Of a DNA stretch of 64,000 nt, positions 23,458 through 31,044 are shown piece after piece. This stretch comes from Bacteroidales bacterium UBA5326 (GTDB lineage Bacteria > Bacteroidota > Bacteroidia > Bacteroidales > UBA932): contig DHQY01000014.1 in assembly GCA_002408205.1 (NCBI GenBank), positions 36,573 to 100,572 on the forward strand, given 5' to 3'. Numbering within the stretch: the stretch's first letter is position 1; every line of letters begins with the position of its first letter. The translations under genes were made by a program, and so were the position numbers. Under the pieces are notes generated by a model that saw only the letters and a list, made by a program, of their open reading frames with translations, had not been told where the DNA came from and searched no databases.

Positions 23458-25764
23458 TTACTTTGCAGTGTATTCAACGGGATCTGCAACGGCAGCCCGC
23501 TGGCTTACTCCGTATACCGTCACAAAAGCAATGGCGGTTGCCAGTAATCCGGCCAGGATAAATATCCACGGTCCCAGTGTGATGCGTAAGGGATAATCGG
23601 ACAACCATCTGCTCATGGCATACCAAATAACGGGAACAGATATAATAAAAGCAATCAGAACCATCCTAAGGAAACTGACTACCAGGCGTGTTACTATCTC
23701 TTTAACCGTAGAGCCAAAAACCTTTCTCATGGCAATTTCAAGAGCCCTCTGGCGAACAAAATAGGTAGCCATGGCAAGCAGTCCCAAAACCGACAATACA
23801 ATGGCAATAATAGTAAAAAAGATGAGAATGGTAGACGTCTTTTCCTGTTGCTCATAGGCCTTCTGGATCTGATCATCCATAAATTCACCCGAAAAAACAC
23901 CTCCTCCGTTGATCTTGAGAAAAACATCCCCGACCTGCTTCATCACCAGGGACGGATCTCCGTTTACTTTAATCAGAAAAGACCAGGGAACAGATTCGCC
24001 AAAATTATTGTAGACCACGATAGCCGGTCCAATTTTCTCAGTTACCTTGCCGTATTGGAAATCTTTCAGAATTCCGGCAATCAGGAGATCCGTTCCTCTT
24101 AAAGAAACATGCGTTGCCTCCTGTTCAAGGCCCATTTCCCGCATGGCCGATTCGTTAAACCAGAAACCCTGTCCGGCAGTATGGTTGTCACGTATAACTT
24201 CAAAACCCATCATGTCAAAATAGGTTGAATCTCCCTGAAAGATCTGGAAGCTTATATTCCTGTCTTCATACTGTACGGTATTGTTATTGCCTCTGTTCAG
24301 CGGGTAACCCATACAGAAAGCAACTTTCTCCACACCGGGGAGCGATATCAGTTCATTTCTGAATGTTTCTGATAAGGTCCTGTCGAAGTCCATATTATCA
24401 ACTACAATAATATTTTCTGTATTATAACCCAGCCGGGCTTTTATCATATAACGCACCTGTGCTGTCATAGTAATGGAACAGGCTATCAGAACAATGGTTA
24501 TTACATTCTGTACAGTGATAAAAACTTTTCCAAAAAACATTTTGGACTTACGTTTGAAAGACCCCCTTACTACTTCTATGGGTTCATAACCGGAAATGAT
24601 TCGCGCCGGAATAACGCCCGCAACTGTTCCCAAAACAAGTATCCCCAGTATACTGCCAAGAATCTCCGCCGGCGTTACGTCATGCAGCACGGAGAGTTCT
24701 CTTCCGAGCAGCCGTCCGGCATAGCCGTCTGCTCCCAAAGCCATGACAAGCCCTAAGATATAGGCTATTGTGCAAACGATAAGTGATTCAACTATAAGCT
24801 TACCAAAAAGAGCCCTGCGAGAAGATCCCAGCAGGCGCCGTGTAGACATTTCCCTTGCCCGGAATCCGGCCTGGGCCACGGTCAGGTTTATGTAGTTGAT
24901 AAGAGCAAAAAGCAAAATCAAAACTCCAACTGATATAAGGATTACTACCAACGTGGAATCACCCTGAAAAAATCCGTTAACAGGAATATCAGAAAAGTAA
25001 ACATCCCTAAGGGGAGTCAGCAACACCTGTTGCCAAACTTCACGTTCGTATATCCAGTAAAACGTCTTAAAGTACTCCTTCATTTCAGGGATCCTGGCCG
25101 TTATATCGGTATGTTCTCGTGCCAAAATAAACATTACAGCTGTCCCCGCATTACCCAGGTTGTTATCTATAATTGAAGGGTTATAGTGTGTCATCTGTTC
25201 CATTCTCAGAATTATATCGTAATTCATAAAAATGGAATTGGTGATATCCTCCAGCACTCCGGCCACAGTAACAACAAAACCATCCAGTTCAATAGTCTTT
25301 CCAACAGCATCTTCGGGCCCGAAAACTCTGTTAGCGAAACTTTTACTGATGATCACATTATCCAGAGAACGCAATGCTGTGTTTCTGTCGCCCGAGATGA
25401 GCCGAAAATCAAAAAAATCAAAAAAAGTAGAATCGGCAAAGCCCAGCGAAACAGATGTTTTCTCGCCCAGAACCCTGGCCGGGTAACCGGCTCCGAATCC
25501 TGTGTACACACAGATCTTTTCAATCTCGGGATACCGATCGGCCAGTTTGTCTGCCAGTTTTGCTGCACACCCGTAAGCTGCCTCACTCCCCAGAACATAT
25601 ATTCTGTCTGCCTTGGTATGATATGAATCGGTAGATAATTCACCTGCGGTATATTCGGCAATAAGAATAACAAACACCAGGGAAACGGAGAGCCCCAGAA
25701 GGCAAATTAAAGAATAGGCCTTGTTCCGGCTCCAATAAATTAACGTAGATCTGATACCTGACAT
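23458..25764 (-). CDS. FtsX-like ABC permease, first of three
   Basis: The 768-residue protein is the most divergent of the three permeases but keeps the duplicated MacB_PCD/FtsX design. The N-terminal helix is near residues 17-33, STRRLLGSSRRALFG precedes the middle helices, and RALEIAMRKVFGS is the C-terminal coupling motif. It is the first gene of the tandem set. The minus-strand region upstream holds the terminator of the M23 gene, so the set probably has its own promoter; only an imperfect TATGTTTT box was seen just before the ATG. Confidence 0.86.
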   Translation of the reverse strand: MSGIRSTLIYWSRNKAYSLICLLGLSVSLVFVILIAEYTAGELSTDSYHTKADRIYVLGSEAAYGCAAKLADKLADRYPEIEKICVYTGFGAGYPARVLGEKTSVSLGFADSTFFDFFDFRLISGDRNTALRSLDNVIISKSFANRVFGPEDAVGKTIELDGFVVTVAGVLEDITNSIFMNYDIILRMEQMTHYNPSIIDNNLGNAGTAVMFILAREHTDITARIPEMKEYFKTFYWIYEREVWQQVLLTPLRDVYFSDIPVNGFFQGDSTLVVILISVGVLILLFALINYINLTVAQAGFRAREMSTRRLLGSSRRALFGKLIVESLIVCTIAYILGLVMALGADGYAGRLLGRELSVLHDVTPAEILGSILGILVLGTVAGVIPARIISGYEPIEVVRGSFKRKSKMFFGKVFITVQNVITIVLIACSITMTAQVRYMIKARLGYNTENIIVVDNMDFDRTLSETFRNELISLPGVEKVAFCMGYPLNRGNNNTVQYEDRNISFQIFQGDSTYFDMMGFEVIRDNHTAGQGFWFNESAMREMGLEQEATHVSLRGTDLLIAGILKDFQYGKVTEKIGPAIVVYNNFGESVPWSFLIKVNGDPSLVMKQVGDVFLKINGGGVFSGEFMDDQIQKAYEQQEKTSTILIFFTIIAIVLSVLGLLAMATYFVRQRALEIAMRKVFGSTVKEIVTRLVVSFLRMVLIAFIISVPVIWYAMSRWLSDYPLRITLGPWIFILAGLLATAIAFVTVYGVSQRAAVADPVEYTAK

Positions 25765-25815
25765 AAAACATACTAATAGCTGCCAATTATAAAACCACTA
25801 ACGTGCCAAAACAAA

Positions 25816-25840
25816 TAAGGCGCTATTAAATAACGCCTTA
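25816..25840 (-). terminator. Terminator after the M23 peptidase gene
   Basis: On the minus strand TAAGGCG pairs with CGCCTTA across an 11-base AT-rich loop, followed by TTTGTTTT. It lies about 65 bases after the peptidase stop and separates that gene from the permease set. Confidence 0.68.
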
Positions 25841-25903
25841 CATACTTTTATAAATTCCGGATTTGTCTAAAAATTTGACATGAGTGTAAAAATGTTATAC
25901 AGA

Positions 25904-26860
25904 CTACCTGACGATCAGTCTCCGACCAATACGTAAGGTGGTCGAAGAAGAAATTCCGTTCAGCTGGCATATCTTTTTTATGGTGGTTCCATATTTCATG
26001 GCCAGAGCACCCAGTGTGTCTCCGGAACGGATAGTGTGCAACATTCTTTGTGATGCGGCAACAGACTCTGAGTCGTCCTGTCCATAATGCGAGTAAATGC
26101 TAAAGTAATGCTTCTTTAAAACAAAGACGGAATCGCGCAAAGTACCCGTTTCAAAATCGATAAGGCGTTCCGGATCAAATGCCTTTCCCATATACCTGGT
26201 CTCGAAATGCAGGTGAGGTCCGGTACTTCGGCCAGTGCTTCCTCCCAGGCCAATCACCTCGCCTGCCTTAACAAGTTCACCTGTATTCACCAGGTGTTTT
26301 GACAGATGGCCGTAATAAGTTTCCAGGCCGTTGGCATGCCGTATTACAAGCATATTCCCGTATCCTCCTGAATTTCTGGAAAATTCAACAATACGCACTA
26401 CTCCGTCAAAAGCTGCCCGTACAGAATCACCCCTGGTAAGAGGGAGGTCGGTTCCCTTATGCTCCCTTGTCCTGCGGTAAGCAAAACGCGAACGTACTTT
26501 TCCAATAAGTGGACAACAATAGCCGTGCAACGAATCGGCAAGACACAAATCAATTTCATCGGGCAGGTCAGAAAGCGGTATATCTTTAAAGGCATGGATA
26601 CTCTCCGTATTCCACCCTTCATAAAAATCATCATCGTCTATGACCGGTCGCCCCAGGTCCCAGTATTCCCAGGTAAAATCGCGGAAGAGAATGATTTTAG
26701 TGAATTTATCTTCTGTGTCGAGGGTGTCTACCGGAATGCGCATTTCCAATCCGCGAACCGGGCCGGACGGGCCACCTTTTGTGGCCTCCGGATCTGCCTC
26801 TTGAGCATAAGAAAAACAAGTGGCTGATAGACAGGCAGCAAGTAAAAAAATATTTTTCAA
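25904..26860 (-). CDS. Secreted M23 metallopeptidase with LysM domain
   Basis: The 318-residue protein begins MKNIFLLAACLSATCFSYAQ, a signal peptide. The M23 (lysostaphin-type) peptidase domain spans about residues 120-230, with HKGTD (His and Asp zinc ligands) and GPHLHFE (HxH). A C-terminal LysM domain (about 275-318) starts HTIRSGDTLGALAMKYG and binds glycan. Such enzymes cut peptidoglycan cross-links in growth or division. The start is inferred as TTG at 26860: the signal peptide begins there and a -7 box at 26891-26898 excludes a longer reading. It is divergent from the FecCD permease. Confidence 0.88.
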   Translation of the reverse strand: MKNIFLLAACLSATCFSYAQEADPEATKGGPSGPVRGLEMRIPVDTLDTEDKFTKIILFRDFTWEYWDLGRPVIDDDDFYEGWNTESIHAFKDIPLSDLPDEIDLCLADSLHGYCCPLIGKVRSRFAYRRTREHKGTDLPLTRGDSVRAAFDGVVRIVEFSRNSGGYGNMLVIRHANGLETYYGHLSKHLVNTGELVKAGEVIGLGGSTGRSTGPHLHFETRYMGKAFDPERLIDFETGTLRDSVFVLKKHYFSIYSHYGQDDSESVAASQRMLHTIRSGDTLGALAMKYGTTIKKICQLNGISSSTTLRIGRRLIVR

Positions 26861-26890
26861 AACGTATAGGAAATTTGATGTTGTCTGGAA

Positions 26891-26898
26891 CAAATATA
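26891..26898 (-). promoter_or_regulatory. -7 box of the M23 peptidase gene
   Basis: The minus strand reads TATATTTG, a perfect match, 30 bases before the inferred TTG start at 26860. It decides the start of the peptidase gene because it overlaps the farther upstream TTG at 26893. Confidence 0.7.
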
Positions 26899-26926
26899 AG
26901 GATTTTCGCGTGCAAAACTTTTCATT

Positions 26927-26934
26927 TATATTTG
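26927..26934 (+). promoter_or_regulatory. -7 box of the FecCD permease gene
   Basis: TATATTTG matches exactly and ends only 5 bases before the ATG at 26940; TTTC at 26904-26907 with a 19-base spacer is a near -33 match. The transcript would have little or no leader. Confidence 0.65.
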
Positions 26935-26939
26935 TAATA

Positions 26940-27947
26940 ATGAAAAAATATTGGATACCCCTTCTTTTACTGCTGTTTATTGCAGCTGATATTTTTCTGG
27001 GATCCGTTAAGCTTCCGTTTCACCAGATCTGGTCTTCTGTATGGGGCGGAGAGGCTCCCGATTATGTAAACAAGATCGTATGGAATTTCAGATTCCCTAA
27101 AATGATCACGGCATTGCTCTCCGGCATGGCCCTGGCTGTCTGCGGAGTCCAGATGCAGACTCTTTTCCGGAATCCCCTGGCAGATCCATACATCCTGGGC
27201 ATAAGTTCCGGAGCCGGACTGGGAGTGGCTCTTTTTACCATGGGCTTCTCTGCCTTTGGTCTCAATAGTCTGATACCCGATGCGGTTGCCGATCTGGGAA
27301 TGGCATCGGCTGCATGGATAGGTGCCCTGGCCATGACCTTTATTATTATGGCCGCGTCCCAGCGCCTGAAAAGCAATATGTCGCTGCTGATCCTGGGTAT
27401 AATGGCCGGCTCCGCAGGATCTGCCCTGATTGGTCTTCTGCAGTACCTGTCAAACGCTCCTGCGCTCAAAATGTATGTATTGTGGACAATGGGCAGTTTT
27501 GGCAATGTCACCGGCAGCAGGCTTCTCATCATGGCCTTACTTTGCCTTGTCGGGTTCACTATCTCTTTTTACAACATTAAAGATCTGAATGTTTTGCTGA
27601 TGGGAGAACAGTACGCGCACAGCCTGGGCATCCGGCTGAATCGCGTCAGGAACCGTATTTTCATTGCCACCGCGCTCCTGGCCGGAAGTGTTACGGCCTT
27701 CTGCGGACCTATCGGCTTTATTGGTATTGCCGTTCCTCACCTGGCCAGAATGATCTTCCGCAACGCCAACCACAGGGTTCTGATCCCGGCCTCGGGACTT
27801 ATTGGCGCTTTGCTTATGCTGTCTGCAGATATCCTTTCTCAGATGCCAGGCTCGCAAAATACTCTGCCCGTCAATACCGTAGCAGCTCTTTTGGGTATAC
27901 CTGTTATCATCTATGTTATTTTTCAAAATAAAGCGATACAGGAATGA
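26940..27947 (+). CDS. FecCD-type ABC permease (iron/siderophore/cobalamin class)
   Basis: The 335-residue protein has about ten membrane helices and FecCD/BtuC signatures: RFPKMITALLSGMALAVCGVQMQ near residue 50, NPLADPYILGISSGAG, and GPIGFIGIAVPHLAR near residue 258, the ATPase-coupling loop. The family imports ferric siderophores, heme or vitamin B12. The ATG at 26940 was chosen because family members start with a helix such as YWIPLLLLLF, and the promoter lies just upstream. The ATPase gene overlaps its stop by four bases. No binding protein or TonB receptor is adjacent, so the substrate is open. Confidence 0.88.
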   Translation: MKKYWIPLLLLLFIAADIFLGSVKLPFHQIWSSVWGGEAPDYVNKIVWNFRFPKMITALLSGMALAVCGVQMQTLFRNPLADPYILGISSGAGLGVALFTMGFSAFGLNSLIPDAVADLGMASAAWIGALAMTFIIMAASQRLKSNMSLLILGIMAGSAGSALIGLLQYLSNAPALKMYVLWTMGSFGNVTGSRLLIMALLCLVGFTISFYNIKDLNVLLMGEQYAHSLGIRLNRVRNRIFIATALLAGSVTAFCGPIGFIGIAVPHLARMIFRNANHRVLIPASGLIGALLMLSADILSQMPGSQNTLPVNTVAALLGIPVIIYVIFQNKAIQE

Positions 27948-28651
27948 GCAAATACCTTGACATTAAAGATCTCTCCATCGGGTACCGCAAACAGGGACCA
28001 GTCTTTTCAGGTATAAGCGTTCGGGCTGTTTCGGGATCGTTGATAGGGCTACTGGGGCCTAACGGAATAGGAAAATCCACACTGCTCCGCACCATGGCCG
28101 GCCTGCAGTCCGCACTCAGCGGATCTGTTCAATGGAGCGAAACACTCCCGGGCGAATTGAGAATCAGCGCTTTTGTTCCATCCCAATCACCCCGTGCCGC
28201 CCATTTTTCGGTTGAAGATACCGTCGGTACGGGACGTTATCGCTATACAAACTGGCTGGGAATTGAAAATGAAGAAGGGAAACAGACAGTTGCCCGTGCC
28301 ATGGAACGTACCGGAATATCGCATTTAGCGGGACGTTACAGCGCGGACTTGTCCGACGGGGAATTCCAGCGCGTTGCCATAGCGAGGGCACTGGTGCAGG
28401 ACACCCCCCTGATTATTCTCGATGAACCCACGGCTTTTCTGGATATTGCCAACAAACGCTCCACAGGCAGATTGCTACGTCTACTTGCCGGTGAAGAAGA
28501 CAAATGCATTATCTTCTCCACCCACGATCTTACCCTTGCTATGGAATACTGCCATCAGCTCTGGATCATGACGCGCTCCGGCGAATTCCGTACGGGTACC
28601 CCTTCGGCCCTTGCCGATAATGGAGCGCTAGAAATATTATACTACGAATAA
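27944..28651 (+). CDS. ABC transporter ATPase for the FecCD permease
   Basis: The 235-residue protein is a single ABC ATPase of the FecE/BtuD class. Walker A is GPNGIGKST near residue 36, the signature is LSDGEFQRVAIARAL (Asp in place of the usual third Gly), Walker B is LIILDEPTAFLD and the switch His is in STHDL. It starts inside the stop of the permease gene (ATGA) and should form the import complex with two permease copies. A nitroreductase gene follows 2 bases later. Confidence 0.9.
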   Translation: MSKYLDIKDLSIGYRKQGPVFSGISVRAVSGSLIGLLGPNGIGKSTLLRTMAGLQSALSGSVQWSETLPGELRISAFVPSQSPRAAHFSVEDTVGTGRYRYTNWLGIENEEGKQTVARAMERTGISHLAGRYSADLSDGEFQRVAIARALVQDTPLIILDEPTAFLDIANKRSTGRLLRLLAGEEDKCIIFSTHDLTLAMEYCHQLWIMTRSGEFRTGTPSALADNGALEILYYE

Positions 28652-28653
28652 AT

Positions 28654-29253
28654 ATGAAAACAGGCATTTTAGATCTGATCACCAAAAACCGCTCCTACAG
28701 GAGATTTTATCAGGACATTGAAATTCCTTACGAAACATTGGAATCTATGATAGAAGCTGCCAGGCTCAGTCCTTCGGGAGCCAACCGCCAGCCGTTAAAA
28801 TACATTATTTGCCAGGACGGAAAGGGCAAAACGGGCCGCGAGATATTCGACTGCCTTGTATGGGCCGGTTACCTGAAAGACTGGGACGGTCCCGTGGAAG
28901 GCGAGAGACCGGCCGCCTATATCATTATGCTGCACGACAAGAATATCCATACAACTATTTACTGCGATCAGGGAATTGCCTTGCAAAGTATTATGCTACA
29001 AGCAGTTTCTCTGGGCTATGGAGGCTGCATATTTGCTTCGATAAACAGGCCGAGGCTCTCTAAATTCCTGGATCTTCCCGAAACTCTGGAGATCCTTCAC
29101 GTAGTAGCGCTTGGGCAGCCTAAAGAAACAGTAGTCATTGACAAAACAAACCCCGACCTCACGGCCGGGGAAAACATCAAATATTGGAGAGACGCGGATG
29201 GTGTACATCATGTACCCAAACGCTCATTGTCTGAGCTGATTATTAAGAAATAG
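28654..29253 (+). CDS. Nitroreductase-family flavoprotein
   Basis: The 199-residue protein has the FMN-binding start NRSYRRFYQD, followed by ARLSPSGANRQPLKYI, and later LGYGGCIFASINR, all typical of the nitroreductase fold (FMN homodimers using NAD(P)H). It is the third gene of the FecCD transporter message. That placement suggests it acts on the imported cargo, for example reducing a ferric siderophore or modifying a cofactor. This is inference; many family members are general oxidoreductases. It abuts the facing aminotransferase gene with no gap. Confidence 0.86.
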   Translation: MKTGILDLITKNRSYRRFYQDIEIPYETLESMIEAARLSPSGANRQPLKYIICQDGKGKTGREIFDCLVWAGYLKDWDGPVEGERPAAYIIMLHDKNIHTTIYCDQGIALQSIMLQAVSLGYGGCIFASINRPRLSKFLDLPETLEILHVVALGQPKETVVIDKTNPDLTAGENIKYWRDADGVHHVPKRSLSELIIKK

Positions 29254-30456
29254 CTATTTCTTTGTTTCCATCAGCTTGCGAATAGCGTTTGCAAGCCTGC
29301 GAACGCCTTCTTCGGCACGTTCTTCATTCATATAGGAGAAATTAATGCGGAGGGTGTTTTTGCCCGACCCGTCGCAATGGAAAGCTTCACCAATTACAAA
29401 AGCCACATCTTCCTTTACGGCGAGTTTGAAAAGATCGGTAGCATTATATCCCTGTGGCAATGTGACAAACAGGAACAGGCCTCCGTCGGGGTTCGTCCAG
29501 GTAACGCCTTCCGGCATATATTTCTCGAATGCGGCTATCATACTGTTCCTCTTGGCACAATAATTTACCTTTATTCGCTCTATATTTTTATCGAAATAGC
29601 CTTTCTTAATGAATTTCGCGGCAATGAACTGATTGAACACGGGAGCACACAGGTCTACAGATTGTTTTACAATCTCGAGCCTGTCAATTATGGGTTTGGG
29701 AGCCATGATCCACCCCAGTCTGAACCCGGGCACAAAAGTTTTGGAAAAAGTACCCAGTAACATCGTCCGACCCTCTTTATCCAGCGAATAGATCATAGGC
29801 ATGGATTCCCCGTCAAATCGAATCTCCCGGTAAGGACTGTCCTCAACAATCAGCAGATTGAATTTCTTAGCTACTTCAATTACATTCATGCGCTGTGCAA
29901 TATCCATTGTAACACCCGAAGGGTTCTGGAAGTCGGGAATAGCATAAATGAACTTGGGTTTTTTCCCGGCCGCTGCAAGTGCTCCTACAACGGAACGCAG
30001 TTCCTCGTCCCTGGGAACTCCCACAGGATTGGCCTGATGTGCATAAAATGCCTGAAGCGCCCCAAGATAGGAAGGCAGTCCGCAAACAATGGTATCACCC
30101 GGGTTAATGAATAAAGCGGTGATCATATCAATTGCCTGCTGGGACGAAGTTGTTATGATAAAATTTTCATAGGTAACGTCCATTCCCTGTTCCCTGTAAC
30201 GCTCTGCAAGTATTTCACGTAATTGCTTCAGTCCGAGCGTTTCACCGTACTGTAATGCCTGTATGGCATTTTCATCTAAAACTTCCTGAACTACTTCTTT
30301 CAGTTCATCTACGGGAAAAGCGGTGATATCGGGAAATCCTCCGCCAAAAGAAATGATTTCCGGACGGGTAGCCATTTTGAGAAGGTCCCTGATTGCGGAA
30401 CGTCTCATATTTTTGGCATTATCTGAAACAATGGAACTTAAATAATCTTCTAGCAT
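29254..30456 (-). CDS. PLP-dependent aminotransferase (2-aminoadipate/LysN-like)
   Basis: The 400-residue protein is a fold-type I aminotransferase. The PLP-binding Lys is in GTFSKTFVPGFRLGW (about residue 235), IPDFQNPSGV holds the Asn that contacts PLP, and the substrate Arg lies in TLRINFSY near the C-terminus. The N-terminal RPEIISFGGGFPD is typical of the MocR/LysN-type group without the GntR domain, which use broad amino-acid substrates such as 2-aminoadipate, leucine or aromatic residues. The start is ATG 30456; the farther upstream TTG at 30480 is less likely. Confidence 0.88.
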   Translation of the reverse strand: MLEDYLSSIVSDNAKNMRRSAIRDLLKMATRPEIISFGGGFPDITAFPVDELKEVVQEVLDENAIQALQYGETLGLKQLREILAERYREQGMDVTYENFIITTSSQQAIDMITALFINPGDTIVCGLPSYLGALQAFYAHQANPVGVPRDEELRSVVGALAAAGKKPKFIYAIPDFQNPSGVTMDIAQRMNVIEVAKKFNLLIVEDSPYREIRFDGESMPMIYSLDKEGRTMLLGTFSKTFVPGFRLGWIMAPKPIIDRLEIVKQSVDLCAPVFNQFIAAKFIKKGYFDKNIERIKVNYCAKRNSMIAAFEKYMPEGVTWTNPDGGLFLFVTLPQGYNATDLFKLAVKEDVAFVIGEAFHCDGSGKNTLRINFSYMNEERAEEGVRRLANAIRKLMETKK

Positions 30457-30586
30457 AGCGTTTTGGTTTTTACGGGGCAAAACTAACGAAGTAAAATTAA
30501 AATTGCAAAAATTATTATAATTATGTAGTAAATATCTTTATTCTTATTTAAATTATAAGCATAACAAAGCTCACACAGAATTGTAT

Positions 30587-30594
30587 TATATTTG
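30587..30594 (+). promoter_or_regulatory. -7 box of the queD-polA operon
   Basis: TATATTTG matches TAnnTTTG exactly and lies 9 bases before ATG 30604 and 18 before ATG 30613. The surrounding 120-base gap to the divergent aminotransferase is very AT-rich and shows no other clear feature. Confidence 0.65.
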
Positions 30595-30612
30595 TAGGAT
30601 TAAATGAATTAT

Positions 30613-31044
30613 ATGGCAAATTTAAGAATAACAAAGGAATTCCGGTTCGAAGGAGCTCACGCGTTGCTGGATTATGACGGAAAATGCCGTCATATACACG
30701 GACATTCCTACAGACTGATGATCACTGTGGAAGGAGTGCCATCTTTGCGGGAAGGAGACCCCAAAATAGGAATGATAATGGATTTTGGAGATCTGAAAGA
30801 CGTAGTGGAAACCCATATAGTTAAACATTTTGATCATGCGCTGCTACTAAGACGTAACGCACCCCTTGCGGAGGAAATATCGGGAGCTTACCAAAATGTA
30901 TTGCTCCTTGATTTTCAGCCAACCTGCGAACAACTGACACTTCACTTTGCCGACATTTTAAAGAAAATCATCACTTTACCCAACAGTCTCTATAGTGTCC
31001 GTTTATACGAAACTCCCACATCCTGGTGCGAATGGACAAAGTGA
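30613..31044 (+). CDS. queD: 6-carboxytetrahydropterin synthase (QueD/PTPS family)
   Basis: The 143-residue protein matches QueD, which converts dihydroneopterin triphosphate to 6-carboxy-5,6,7,8-tetrahydropterin in queuosine biosynthesis. Zinc ligands are in EGAHALL (first His) and HIHGHSYR (two His). The catalytic Cys sits just before, in DGKCRHIHGH. The C-terminus has YETPTSWCEW with the substrate-binding Glu. Family members start MANxRITKEFRFE, which favours ATG 30613; ATG 30604 is also in frame. It overlaps polA by 13 bases. Confidence 0.93.
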   Translation: MANLRITKEFRFEGAHALLDYDGKCRHIHGHSYRLMITVEGVPSLREGDPKIGMIMDFGDLKDVVETHIVKHFDHALLLRRNAPLAEEISGAYQNVLLLDFQPTCEQLTLHFADILKKIITLPNSLYSVRLYETPTSWCEWTK

